Below, piece after piece: positions 11,919-23,450 of a stretch of 64,000 nt of DNA. The translations under genes were made by a program, and so were the position numbers. Origin of the DNA: Actinernus sp. WN-2022. Lineage: Eukaryota; Cnidaria; Anthozoa; Actiniaria; Actinernidae. The DNA lies in assembly GCA_030867875.1 (NCBI GenBank), contig JAOWCC010000655.1, positions 11,244,269 through 11,308,268 of the forward strand, in the 5' to 3' direction. The notes under the pieces were generated by a model. It saw nothing but the letters and a program-made list of their open reading frames with translations. It searched no databases and had not been told where the DNA came from. Numbering within the stretch: the stretch's first letter is position 1; the number at the start of each line of letters is the position of its first letter.

Positions 11919-12620
11919 ATGGCAAAGGTCCGGCATAAAGTAGTTGATATCACGTGTGAAGCATCCACATCCAGTGAAAAGAGTGACAAAACATGAATGC
12001 GATTGACTGGGAGTTGTGCATACTATGCAGAAAGAAAACTACTGAAGACCTTGTCTGTCCATCTAAATCAAAAAGAAACGATGCTGGAGTTGGTTACAAA
12101 TCGTTAGTTAATAATCTCTCAAAAATGAATGAATTGGGTTTAAAACCATTTAATTTTAACACCGAAGCGTTTGACAATGGGCAGGGTATCGAGTAAAATT
12201 TAAATAACAATAATGATGGTTGGCACAAATCATGCCGGAATAAAATAAATAGCACAGAAATTAAAAGGGCAGCAAAAAGGAAAACGAAGGAGGAAGATAA
12301 AAATGCTCCAGCTACTCCAGTGAAACGAAGGCGCTCGACAGAAGCAATTAGTGATGGAAAGAAAGGCGAGGACGTGTGCTTTTTTTGCGACAAGACAGGA
12401 GGGTATTGACTCAAGAGTGAGGAAATATGCTACACAACTAAAGGACACCAGGCTGCTTTACAAACTTGCTGCAGGCGATATGGTATTGTGTCCTTTTATA
12501 ATCGTGCCAGGAGAAATTGTACTGAAGCAACCGAAAACCCGCAGATAAACAGTAAACTGCATGCAATCGCTTTTGCACAGCTGGTGTTGTACATATATAG
12601 AGGAATTTAGAGGAAATGAA
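11919..12620 (+). pseudogene. Broken Cys/His-rich protein gene, uncharacterised family
   Basis: Pieces of one protein appear in shifting plus-strand frames. They are a short lead from 11,919; WELCILCRKK...LVCPSKSKR at about 12,008-12,075; a GWHKSC motif near 12,217-12,235; a KRRRS basic stretch at about 12,325; and CFFCDKTGG near 12,378-12,405. A SRVRKYATQLKDTRLLYKLA segment lies at about 12,414-12,470 and a LYNRARRNC-like segment near 12,495-12,520. The paired CxxC and HxxxC motifs suggest zinc binding. I associate this pattern with multi-copy uncharacterised proteins in cnidarians, from memory and unverified. At least two stops or frameshifts separate the pieces, so this copy is probably dead. 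It may be an N-terminal partner of the SWIM frame that follows. Confidence 0.5.
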
Positions 12621-12652
12621 CAAACTTCACCGGTGTTTCCTTTGGAAGATTT

Positions 12653-13282
12653 GTGTCGAATGTAAATTCTTCAATTTTAGCAGATTTAGGAGCTGAACAA
12701 TTATCCAGGGTTCATGCAGATAAAGATGTGGTTGACCCAGATCCGAATAAGCTTTATACGCGACGGAAGGAACGTCAGTCGACAAGCAGCGTGCCGAGCG
12801 AGAGCGACCAGCGTCGTGTGAAGTTTCCCGATAGTGGCTGGAGTACATCTCTTGAAAATATGCCGATGTTCACAAGGGCCGAGATGAACAGCCATGTAAT
12901 GAAATCGGGCAAAACTATCGGCAATACCGATCATCACTCGGTTCCAACAGGCTTGAGAAAAGCAAAAACATTTTTACAAGATGAGTTATTGTACCTTCAC
13001 GACATCAAAGCTGCAAGCGATCAAAGGTATTTCTTTGTCACCGCTAAATGCTGCCACAGCTTCCGAAAGAATGACCCGCCACATACATTGAACATAGCGT
13101 TGTGTGTAATTACAGGAGTCGTAGCAAGCGCCAATTGTTCCTGTGTAGCCGGCAAGGTTGGGTTCTGTAACCATGTGTTGGCACTCATGCTCATGCAGAG
13201 AACCAGTTCAAGAGAGAACAGTGAACGAATAACAACTCGCTTCAATGGAAAATTATCTCGGCGGCTTTGTTTGTCAAATTAG
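12653..13282 (+). CDS. SWIM zinc-finger protein, partial or chimeric
   Basis: A 209-residue open frame, opening at a GTG rather than an ATG, so the true start is unknown. Residues 1-22 (LADLGAEQLSRVHAD) look like the continuation of the upstream Cys/His-rich protein, where a LSRVH motif would be expected. From about residue 95 the frame reads GLRKAKTFLQDE, then KCCHSFRKNDPPH, then CSCVAGKVGFCNHVLALML. The spacing C-x-C-x7-C-x-H at residues 162, 164, 172 and 174 is the SWIM zinc finger. SWIM fingers bind DNA or protein and occur in transposase-associated and nuclease-associated proteins. A direct neighbour of the finger, such as a YqaJ-type nuclease domain, is absent: the frame stops 35 residues later. 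It is probably a gene fragment fused to the preceding family rather than an intact gene. Confidence 0.55.
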   Translation: MSNVNSSILADLGAEQLSRVHADKDVVDPDPNKLYTRRKERQSTSSVPSESDQRRVKFPDSGWSTSLENMPMFTRAEMNSHVMKSGKTIGNTDHHSVPTGLRKAKTFLQDELLYLHDIKAASDQRYFFVTAKCCHSFRKNDPPHTLNIALCVITGVVASANCSCVAGKVGFCNHVLALMLMQRTSSRENSERITTRFNGKLSRRLCLSN

Positions 13283-13511
13283 TTTGAGTATAAACTTTGA
13301 TTGACCCGGTGATTAATCGCTGGGTGACAGCCCAGACACGGTCCAGACAGAGACTTTATGTTTCTACAAGTTAAACGCCGAAGGCCTCAAACTGATGATG
13401 TTAGTATTTTTTTAAGTTCTTTCCGGTTCGACCAAGTGGAGATTTGATGCCATATGGTATCGTAAGCCAGCCACGGTGTTCAAAAACCCAAATCGTCTCA
13501 AATATACTTAG

Positions 13512-13801
13512 GGACCGGACATTATTTAGCGGGGGAGCTACTAGATTTGTAAGGGGGGTCACGATTTTTTGTGTTCCCATTTAGGGGGGGTCAAATTGTT
13601 ATATGCTTCTCTTTTATAGGGGGGGCCATACCTTTTTAATTAAGCACACTTACTATGGCTTACTATGGCTTATTTATAGGCTTATCCAGGAGGGAGGGTC
13701 ATTTTTTAAACCAGATATAACTGTAGGGTCACATTTTTGGGGGCAAGCCACAAGTCATATCTAGTAGCCCCACCCCCCTACCGCTAAATAATGTCCGGTC
13801 C
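13512..13801. mobile_element. MITE with GGACCGGACATTATTTAGCG ends
   Basis: The first 21 bases, GGACCGGACATTATTTAGCG plus G, are repeated inverted at the right end (13,781-13,801). The interior is G-rich on the left and C-rich on the right with no coding capacity, so the element is about 290 bp and non-autonomous. A target duplication could not be settled. Confidence 0.8.
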
Positions 13802-13887
13802 ATTCCATTAGATACTCGAACTAAGCGCTAAGATATCTTTAATTATAAAGCCGGATTAATGGTCAGAATAACTTCTCCATGTTGTAG

Positions 13888-14004
13888 GTGGAAATCTTGG
13901 ACACGAACGGACAATTGCTTGCATTCGTTGAGGACGAACGAGACTGGCTTCCATCAGAAAACTACAGCACCCAAAATAAAACTAAAATTTACATGACCAA
14001 ATAA
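13888..14004 (+). CDS. Possible terminal coding exon
   Basis: After the acceptor-like CCATGTTGTAG at 13,877-13,887, a 38-codon frame begins (VEILDTNGQLLAFVEDERDW...) and closes with TAA at 14,002-14,004. Its composition (acidic residues, few AT-driven codons) is more protein-like than its surroundings. No upstream exon in a matching phase was identified, and no domain was recognised. It may be an orphan or relic exon. Confidence 0.3.
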   Translation: MEILDTNGQLLAFVEDERDWLPSENYSTQNKTKIYMTK

Positions 14005-15244
14005 TTTAAAAGACTTAATTTAAATAAGAGCCTCAACAGGAAGAGCAATGAAAAAGGTTTAACCTAGTATGATTATCTTGACCGGGGTAACATCACAAAA
14101 CTTGGAAAGACAGAGGTAAGATTTGTTGTTTTGTATTTTAGTAAATTTAATACGTAGCATGTGCAAGGAATCTAGTACTAGTATCCGTACGGATAATTCT
14201 GTTTTCCAGTCGAAGTTGTTTCTTCGAGCAAATTATTCACTTGCTATCCCATTAATTACACGTCCGTTTCCAAAACATTATTCTACATAATTCGACCTGG
14301 CTTGTTTGTTTTGTAATGCGGCCATTCGGCGTTTCCGTTTAAAAAAACAATTATACTGTACAATTAACAGTTTTCTCATAAATTAATAATCATTCCTGAA
14401 ATTTATCATATATTCTTTGATCTGGGTATTACCAGTGGAAAATCTAAAGAGGGAACATGATGCTGTTATAACTGCGCAAAACCGATCCTGTTAAACAGAA
14501 CTGATATATCTCTGCCAGGAACGCCTTGAGGTATCACAACGCCCTAACTAGTGTACAATTATGCTGGTTATTTTACGCAGTTTTTCAAATGTTAAACTGT
14601 AGGTTTTGTATATAAACATTTTAAATACATACAGAGTAACTTTAGGTCAGGCCAGTGGCATCCAGACGTTCCGTTGGAGAATTCTACTGCCAGCGTTAAA
14701 CTGTGGAAATCATGAATAGTAAATATGGAATAAAATTAAAATTGTCACATAAAATGTTACAATAAAAACGGTTTTTCAATAATGACTTGATATTGATTTC
14801 CTTCCGGCTGAAGTACTCTGATATATAATCTAATGATTTGTTTTCAATTTAGCCTTCAACTATTCTGTCTATAACACACTGTGTTATATAAATAACAATC
14901 AATTGCTTACTAATTGTGCGAGAAACTAAGCGAAATTGCATACCAGTCCGCCAAGCTGGGTTATCCTGGTGAATACGACTGAATTAATACATGGACAAAA
15001 ATTTGCCCAGTGCCGGACTAGTATTTATCGAAGCCTCGATCCCTCGCCGGTGTTCTATCCCAACCATTAGTACTCACCATTAGTGGTAATTTTGTAGTCA
15101 AATCTAAATCTAAACATTCGGAAAACCACGAGAAAAACGAGATTCTGATATCGATAAATATTTCGAGAGGTTCTATTGTCTCTCTCGCTACATTTAAGGC
15201 ACAACTCCGCCAGCGAAAAGCGAAGCGATCAGAAAGCACACAAG
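14005..15244. other. AT-rich intergenic DNA, nothing recognised
   Basis: No gene, RNA or repeat structure was supported on either strand. Confidence 0.5.
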
Positions 15245-15702
15245 CTTAAAATGCATATAAGCCCTAGCCAGTTATCTTTGATATCGATTGTACATGAAGT
15301 GGATAGTCCAACGGTAGAATATTTCTTGATTTGGTTGTTACGTCTACGAGATATAAAGCTTTATATTTCCTATATGCTAATGATGTGATGTCATCACCGA
15401 CATTATACAAAACCATGCTGGTAGAGACAAATTACCTATTTTTAAATTCTAAGTTATATTTGAAGCTTATCAAAGTCATTTTACCAAAACAATATTCTAA
15501 ATTAGAAAATAGCTTAATTCACAAGCACAAAGAAATTCAGCAAATGTCGGTGATGACATCACATCATTAGCATATTGGAAATATAAACCTTTATATCTCG
15601 TAGACGCAACACCCAAATCAAGAAATATTCTACCGTTGGACTGTCCACTTCATGTACAATCGATATCAAAGATAATTGGCTAGGGCTTATAAGCACTTTA
15701 AG
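15245..15702. mobile_element. Foldback MITE with about 160-bp arms
   Basis: The left arm (15,245-15,403) starts CTTAAAATGCATATAAGCC and the right arm (15,542-15,702) ends GGCTTATAAGCACTTTAAG. The arms are near-perfect inverted copies over about 160 bases and enclose about 140 AT-rich bases. Both contain the phrase TTGATATCGATTGTACATGA or its complement. There is no coding capacity. The high arm identity implies recent insertion or frequent conversion. Confidence 0.9.
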
Positions 15703-16354
15703 TGAGAAGATTAAAGTATTTATTTCAGCAATTCGATCCAATTTCTTTCATTTGGAACTGAATAGAATCGTCTAATGGAGATTGACACACCTCAACCTTG
15801 AAACACAGCGTGGCCAAAGGAAAGTACGATTGGATCTCGAAAACTTTACTGTAAATTTAGTGAAGTACTTACAGTACGCACCCACTTGCGTCCTCTCATA
15901 TACATACACAAATCTCGATTTCTTTCGCCTGGGAAAGAACAGGTAGCCCACACATGACCACAGGGAATCCAATGCAAGACCACGTGTACATGTTTTAGTA
16001 GAGAACGGCCACAACGAAGGCTGGTGCTTTCTAATTAGAAAATTCATTTTTATGCCGGGTGACGTTGTCTTCGCAATGTAACGAGAAACCAGGCTAAAAT
16101 CATGATCAAGTTATTACTTCCATAATACCATTGACCGACGTTACAGCTACTGCACGTGATCGGTAACACTTGGTGTGATTAACTATGTTTCCCCAAATGG
16201 ACGATTAATATCAATTCCTTCCTTTGATTCACCTAAAACATTAAGAGAAAACAAGAACAATTTGTCATAGCTGAGATCTTGAAGTATCTCCAGCAGCAAT
16301 GGTGTTGACATGTCATTATAACATAATCTACCTGACTAACGTCACTAATGTACC
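15703..16354. other. Intergenic DNA, no supported gene
   Basis: A 91-codon minus-strand frame (15,772-16,047) has no recognisable domain and is not called. Confidence 0.35.
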
Positions 16355-16606
16355 TATCAATGTTAAGCCCGAGGGGGGTGGGGAAAGGGTGGGGATTTGA
16401 CAGAAAGGGCTATCCTGAGGGTGAGGATATTGACATACCTTGCCTGCTCCAGGGTGGGGTTATTTATCAGAAACATAAAGAAGGTAGGGCAGTGGGGTGG
16501 GGAATTTTGATATGATCGACCAAAGGTGTTGTTCCAAGGATGGGGAATTTGACCTTTCTTTCTTCTTCCCTTGTCCACCCCCTCCCCCTCGGGCCTAACA
16601 TTGATA
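16355..16606. mobile_element. 252-bp MITE, ends TATCAATGTTA
   Basis: The left end TATCAATGTTAAGCCCGAGG and the right end CCTCGGGCCTAACATTGATA are inverted repeats with one mismatch. The interior is G-rich and has no gene. Confidence 0.75.
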
Positions 16607-17404
16607 AGTGTATGACTGACAAGTGTTCTTTACCAAGAACAAAAATATCAATGCCAATTGCTTGTTTATGACTGAAGACGTTTTTAATCTACATTTCTTA
16701 GTTAAAACTCTGTAAACCTTTTTGAGATTGTGTTTCGAAAGTGATAGAAATGGGCAGAACTCAAAATTCTTCGAAAAATACAACCCAGCAACTCCGTCAG
16801 GATTTTACAATCTGTTACTATGGTAACGAGTCGCGATCCTCATATTTTGCCACATATAATAAACACCTTACTATTAAACCTAACTTTCTTGGGTCCGTAT
16901 TTGAAATATTGGCACTATAATAGTTTATCCCTTCGCTAATACTTGAAAAAGCCTGTTGAGAAAATGAACGAGCGCTGTAATAAGCTTTGAAAACCTTAGC
17001 TAGTTAACGTAGTACGTGTCTTCGATATCCTGTTCAGAGTGAAGTATTTGTGACAAGGGTAAAATATACGAAGTTTATTCAACATTTCAAGCGATTCTCC
17101 TCAGTTCGAAGGTATATGTGGACGCACGCTGCAAAATTACAGAGAAAAGCAAAATTTATCCGTGTGTCCATCTATGAAATTGTTGACGTGCAATATAGCA
17201 TGTGTCAACCATTTCCAAAACAATTTCCGGCAATGTTGCACGCAGTTGCAGCCTGAGTCCTTATACTTTAGCTGATAATGTACAAAAATGGAAATACTAC
17301 TTGTAGACCGAGTACAAATCATTTTCATACTTATTTCCACATCACTAATATATGTACATCAGCATTACATGATGGGGCATCTCATTTATTGAATATACCC
17401 CCCC
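16607..17404. other. AT-rich intergenic DNA, nothing recognised
   Basis: Only short frames without domains were found, on both strands. Confidence 0.45.
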
Positions 17405-17738
17405 GGGGGTACTCAACAAAGTTTTATACGGGGGGGCTCCGCCCCGAGGTGCAAACCCTTACCTTTTATATACCATTTTTGACAGAAAATGTAACTCTTT
17501 CATATACCTTTTACTAAACTTTTCACTTGAGTAACCCCTTAAAATACTGATGAATCAGCCGTTAGGTGCGTCTGTTCGAGATATTTTGAAAGGCCCTTAT
17601 AAATACCTAAATGACAGTTTTCACTACCCTTTTCTATACTTCAACTCGTGAAATCCCTACCTTTTTATATACCTCCAGCCTGAAAAGGTACCCCTTTCGG
17701 GCGGAGCCTCCCCGTATTGTCCATTATAGGGAGTACCC
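17405..17738. mobile_element. 334-bp MITE, ends GGGTACTC
   Basis: The left end reads GGGGGTACTC, then ATACGGGG, then GCTCCGCCC. The right end is the inverted order GGGCGGAGCC, CCCCGTAT, GAGTACCC. The imperfect TIRs of about 45 bases flank AT-rich DNA with several TATACC motifs. It is non-coding. Confidence 0.75.
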
Positions 17739-17931
17739 AACAGTTGTTTTACATGTAACACGAATCAGTAGTTTCTCAAATTTACAGATTCAATGTAAAT
17801 ATACCTTCGAGTAACTTTATGCTAAACTGCGTACATGTACTTATTAATATAGCTGATATAAAGCCTTCAGGGTATTCACACACTCGCTAGTGTACATTCC
17901 AAATCGTTAGAAAATCCATATTTAATACATC

Positions 17932-17966
17932 GTGTGTGTGTGTGTGTATATATACATATATACATT
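17932..17966. repeat. TG/TA microsatellite
   Basis: A GTGTGTGTGTGTG run is followed by alternating TATATACATATATAC. Confidence 0.9.
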
Positions 17967-19383
17967 GACATACATATATACTGCTTTTTTATACAGGTTG
18001 CTACGAAAAATGTAATGTTATTCAGTTTAGGTAACATATGTTTGTATAATTAAGTATTTTGATTTAATTTGATGGAGAACCTCATGTAGTGAATGTTGGC
18101 TGTAAATTATATATTGTCGCGGCGAGCGACGCCTGTACCAAATTTTAGTCCAAGATAAATTACAGTTCCTAATCTATCTGATCTAACTCTCGATTAATCT
18201 TCTCTTAATTGCAATCACACTTGATATTGGATGATTTACGGCAATTTTCATACAAACTCATTTATAAAGGTATCTATAATTACGATAACGAAAATTTACC
18301 TAGACTTCAAAACTATATATATTTCGCTGAATAATTTATTAAATATAACTTGTTCGCAAACGGCACGTTTCAGCAACTAATACATATAATCATCTTTAAG
18401 AATAAGGCAATTAACTTGAGCGAAATGTGTTTGTCATTAATGCTAGGCTGATGACGTTTCTGTTATTTGACTTTCTATTATGTTTACGGAAAGATCGTAT
18501 CTTGTTAACGTGATAGGCGAGGTCTTTTGTCTCATAATAATTATCATGTATAGAACATAAGAATATATGAAAGTAGGTTCACGAAAGATAAGAGAGCAAC
18601 ACCTACGACCCAATGATTCTCATCAAATGAAGTGTATTGCAAGTTCCTAGTATTTCATGTGTTTGAAATTATATGAGTCTTAACGAGTCATTAGTTTTTT
18701 TTAACTTAACGGCACGCAATGGTAATTTATTTATTTAAACATATTTTTATTCTAAAACTGTTTCTTAAGAGCCCATGCCGAGAGTCGCTAGCTATACTTT
18801 CCAATACTCAAGACATTCTTGCAAATTAGAAATATCTTTGATTCTAAAAATATACGAGTACGGCAGAGTCTGGAGGACTGTAATTATTGGATCAAACATG
18901 AAAATGTCGAAGCAGGTGCAAGCAGAAATCTGACAAACATTTACGTTAAAATGAATGCTGACTTTAAAAATTTATTTCACCTCGCATTTCTAGGTCATAT
19001 CCACTATGATAAAGAAGCCCTTGAAATGTTAGTTTATTGGATCTGAAATAAAGTCTTTCCCGTGCTTTATTATATTACATGGGAAATAATGGTGATTCTC
19101 TTTTAAACAGGATGATTTCTATGGCACAGGAAATTGATTCTGGCAGGGGGAGGGGGAGGGGTAATTTATTCCTCAAGTATGACGTATACTAAGCTAAGTG
19201 ACATTTAAATAACTGTGTTGTAGGATAAGGACTGTAAAGGCGAACAGTTCTAGATCCTGACAATATTAATAACCGAGCGAAAAGAAACAGGTGATCGTAT
19301 GAGAAAACAACGATTTGGATATTAAGAACTTCAGCTCTAACTTTCTTTCTAACGTCCATAAATTTGTATTTAGTTACCTTTCA
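17967..19383. other. AT-rich intergenic DNA upstream of the 74-aa gene
   Basis: No gene was supported. A 75-codon frame at 18,819-19,046 lacks recognisable features. A G-rich run lies at 19,143-19,161. Confidence 0.4.
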
Positions 19384-19596
19384 GCCCTCGAAGGGACATG
19401 TTAGATAAAATTTAAAGTCAAGCGATAACGGATAGTGTTGAGAATGGCTACAACTAAACAAGCCACAGCGGCGGAAACCTTCAGCTCAAAGCGAAATGAA
19501 CGTGTGGCACTGTTGAACTGTCCCGTGGTGGAGACGACTTTGCATGCGGGAAACACAGTGGAGAAAGCTTTATCGATGAATTCACTGAATGAACAG
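19384..19596 (+). CDS. Small two-exon gene, first coding exon
   Basis: Coding starts at ATG 19,444 in a good context (GAGAATGG) and runs 51 codons to the donor CAG|GTATGT at 19,597. A strong acceptor (TAGTTACCTTTCAG) ends at 19,383, so this is probably exon 2 behind an untranslated exon, with 60 bases of leader. The encoded start is MATTKQATAAETFSSKRNER. The exon ends in phase 0 and joins in frame to 21,711-21,782, giving a 74-residue protein. Codon use is much less AT-biased than the flanks. There is no signal peptide or membrane segment. I do not recognise the family and assign no function. Confidence 0.5.
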
Positions 19597-21710
19597 GTAT
19601 GTTAAGGCTTAATCGTTAGAGCTTAGTTCATGCAAGGAATTTTTCCGAGCACTGCTTGGCCGGGCCTTTAGAGCAGAGAAGGCTACGAATAAAGCCGCCG
19701 ATCTGGCCAAAACCACTGTAATTCCAGATATTCGGATCCCTACACGTATCTAAACATAGTTAAGTGAGCGAAAACATTAAAATGTATTGCTCTTTTTGCG
19801 CGTGGAAAAGTTGTCTTTGCGTAAGAGTTCGCAATTACGATTTCTCAAATATTTTCTTTTCCGGCTCTTTATCGAAATGTTCAAATTCACAATTTCGAAT
19901 AACACACGAGTGATATTTTTAGGACTAAAATATATTTCCTCATACATGTTTTTATTAGAACGTCTGAATAAAAAGAAATCCACTTTAGACTACAACTTCC
20001 CTTGCTTTTTGAGGGAAAAGGTGTATATATTATACTAAATATCAAGAAAATGTGTGAAATTCGATACTACATATAGTACTTTACTCAGCTCAGTTCAGCG
20101 AAGGTGCTTGCGAATACTATTCGAAACTGAAGACAAGGCGATTAAAGGAAATCATATTTGTTTTCTAAACGACAATAATTTAACTTCAATATGAGTAAGA
20201 TACTATTCTAAGGGAGAATTTTAAGGTCTAGATTTCCGTAGAAGCTAAGGTACTAGAATGCCTTGGGGCTCAATTACAAAGACGACAAGATTGAATAAGA
20301 AATTTTCGGCGTAAAATAGATGAACAATACACACGGCGCCAGCCGAATGAATTCAAAAGCTCAATTCACCGCCCACACTCGTCTTTACCTTCAAACCACG
20401 ACATTCATATATTAACGTATACCTTAGTATTTATTAAAATATAGTTACGACATAGAAGAGAAAGTTGCTTTCTATTATAAAATTTAAAATTTCTTCGGAA
20501 GTAACTCCTTTGGCTGTGAAAAATTAATTTCCACTTCGATACGTTGTCTTGGAGACCACACATTTTCTAATTTTTGTGAACAACTGTTTCCAAAGAAAGA
20601 CCTAATATAATTCAAAAATTGCCTTATGTAGTCATTCTAACGGCTGTGGAATATTAATCGTTCAAGTTACAAACAGTTCGCGATTGTTATGCAGATTTTT
20701 GATAGCCAATTCGAAATTGTCAGTCACGTTATCGGGGTAGTCCAACGTGGCTATGAATCACAATATAAAGCGTCATGTTTATCTATGTTTTTTTGTTCTA
20801 CCACTGATAGAAGAACAATAACACTGCTATAACGCCTATATTTCATCTGACTTTAAGATATTATAAAAACGCCAGAAGGTCTGAGTAACCTTAATTGGTT
20901 TTATTATTATAGACTCATCAAAATGTATTATTTTTCATTTGAAACTCATTTCTGAAAATATCATTTGAATGAAATGTGAATCCGTGGAAACTTTTTTACA
21001 TTAAAAATAATCAATAACTGGAAACCAGCATTCAGAAATGCTTTTTACAGTTGTAAACCACCTACTCAAGTCGATGCTTTGAATCGCACATAAATTTGAT
21101 CAATGCTGAAAACATGGGTAATTGTTTTGCTATAACACACACCGGCGAATATTTGAGGAAGTAACGCATCCGAGAATGAATAATATTTTAGCCAGCGGCG
21201 GTAGCTTAACACAACCCGTTGAAACAAGACATCTAAATTGTTGAGCTCCAATTAGCGGCATTATTCATCAAAAATCACTTTTTTTATTTTTATCTGATGC
21301 TGAACTTTGACATTCGAGTTGTCTAATAACAGCATAGCTCGGATTCATCTTCGAAAATGCATCCAAGCCCGCGAGATTAGGCCCTTGATGGCTTTTTAGA
21401 TATACTTATAGATAAGAAGTTATAGACGGTTATATTCGTCTGGCGACATACGCTAAATCTCGGTAATGCGATCTACACAGCAGTCAATGCTCTTATGCCA
21501 ACTAGAAGATGAAGATATTAGCGATGGGATATAACGAAGTGAAGGAATTAAATCATCGGTATTTATTTAAGAATTATCACTTATTTTAATGATTCTTCAC
21601 AAATATGGTCTGACATTGCGAGAAACGAATGTCCAAATTAATTACTTATTTTATCTGTTTATAATAATCCTTATTATCCGTGCCAAGACTGGAACTGTTT
21701 TCTCTTCTAG
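19597..21710 (+). other. Predicted 2.1-kb intron
   Basis: It begins GTATGT and ends TTTTCTCTTCTAG, a pyrimidine-rich acceptor. The interior is AT-rich with no convincing exon or element. Several 60-80-codon frames lack recognisable features. Confidence 0.45.
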
Positions 21711-21782
21711 GTCAACAAAAGCAAGGAACGTTTGAGCTATATTTTGGATTTGGCCGAGTTGGAATATATAGAAAATGTATAG
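21711..21782 (+). CDS. Small two-exon gene, terminal coding exon
   Basis: Following the TCTCTTCTAG acceptor, the phase-0 frame reads VNKSKERLSYILDLAELEY and closes with TAG at 21,780-21,782. It adds 23 residues to the exon at 19,444-19,596. With the preceding MNSLNEQ it makes a charged, heptad-like stretch that could form a short helix or coiled coil. No AATAAA lies close downstream; an ATTAAA variant occurs near 22,025. Confidence 0.5.
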   Translation, partial: VNKSKERLSYILDLAELEYIENV

Positions 21783-22690
21783 TGTGTCTATAATATGTGA
21801 CTGTGTTTATGCATAATATTCTCAATATATGTATAGAAACTGTCAGTATCGAATATTGGTCCAAATTATAATGCAGGATAAGCCAGAAAGCCGCTCAGTC
21901 GTAATTCGGCGTTCGCGTGCCCACCGCTCAATTCTCGAGTGTTGCATTTCGAATTGAACAGAAACGACAACCGTAAACAAATTCAGTTTTATTAATAATT
22001 TAAGATTATTATTTCAAAACTCAGTATTAAAGTTTAACTCCCACACTCCTTATTAAAAGACTGAAGTAACCCTGTTGAATAATTGGCTTACTCCTTACTG
22101 GTTAGCTCAGTTAGTGATCAGTAGAACACGATCTAGAGTGCTGGAGCGGGTCGGGGGTTAGTTCCTTGGGTAGCGACGCATAAGTCATTGGCCTTGTCTC
22201 CTACTTGGAAACAGTTTCTTACACTCTTCAATCGCAGCTGAAGGCGAAGATAATTATTTATCTTGATTATGTTGACTGTCGTATAATAAACAACTTATTT
22301 CATGGAAAATTGTGTAACACGGATGGGGCTTTTCAGTTGGGGACAATATTATTGTCTCTTTTCAGGCTCCAAAAGACAAAAGTGACTCGTAAAAATACCC
22401 AGCCGTGTCACATAACTTTCTGTATAATAATCTCTACACATACCCACTGAATCGGTATGGTCCATCGAGATTTCTCATTGGTTCCTTACGTGTACTAGGA
22501 TACTATGCTACAAAGATTAACCAAGACATTGGACAAAACATTAGAGTGATAGCAATAAACCCGTAAAGCAGTTCCTGGAATCATATGAGCCATGCTATAT
22601 TTTTTTTTCATTTGTTTCTTCGCATCTAATAGACTATAATATTTTGTTTCACGGTTTTGTTGTCAAAAATTCTTAAAATTGCTGCTGATG
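21783..22690. other. 3' flank and intergenic DNA
   Basis: Apart from the tRNA-like segment at 22,100-22,175, nothing was recognised. The frame at 22,205-22,450 has no domain. Confidence 0.4.
22100..22175 (+). repeat. tRNA-like segment, possible SINE head
   Basis: GGTTAGCTCAGTTAGTG matches the tRNA D-arm and A box. About 40 bases later GGGTCGGGGGTTAGTTCC resembles a decayed B box. The arms cannot form a full cloverleaf, so it is a tRNA-derived SINE or pseudogene rather than a working tRNA gene. Confidence 0.45.
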
Positions 22691-23450
22691 TCATCACCAA
22701 TAGACCATCGTATAATTTTAATGCATGAATCGAAAGGGGTACCCTTGCAGATGATTGGAATATTGCTAACGTCTCACATATCTACAAGTCAGAAAGTAGG
22801 GCCCATGCGAATAACTATAGACCTATTTCAATATTTCATGTGATCTCAAAAGTAATAGAGAAAATCATATTTTCTCAGCTTTATGATTATCTTAAAAAAT
22901 ATTATTCTGACAAAGTGTCAATCTGGTTTTAGACCTTTTCACTCCACTATGACTGCCTTACTCAAAGATACAATGCTCTGGCTAAAGAATATGGATAAAG
23001 GAACAAAATTATATAGCCTTTGCTACGGTGGATCATGAAATATACTTTTAAAAAAAGCTACAGTATTATGGTACAGAAGAAACTGAATTGAATTGGTCTA
23101 GGTCGTACTTAACAAATAGAAAACAACATTGCTATATTAATGGATCATATCCGGAAGTCAAATCATTAAGTGTGGGGTACCCCATAGATCAATCGTCGGG
23201 CCTCTCCTTTTTTTCCTTTGTATAAATGACTTACCCGGCTGTATATCCTGTTCAACACCAAGTATGTACGTTAGCATATATAACATCCAGTGACACGCTA
23301 ATATGCCTTTTAAAGCCAATTGCTTTGTTAAAAGAGAAATCATATATGAATACAATACAAGAGACTGCCATATAAATCTATCAGTACCACAGCCAAAGAC
23401 AAATTTCTTAAAACGTAGCCTTGCCTACTGTGTTGGGGATAAATAAATCA
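22690..23450 (+). pseudogene. Heavily decayed LINE reverse transcriptase
   Basis: Broken plus-strand frames give a NNYRPISIF motif near 22,808-22,835 and a VISKVIEKIIFSQLYDYL block near 22,840-22,895. A GTP-type remnant of the SGVPQGS motif lies near 23,175-23,190. Stops occur throughout and the FADD catalytic motif is not recognisable. The order of the pieces matches a Jockey/CR1-type RT domain. Confidence 0.6.
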
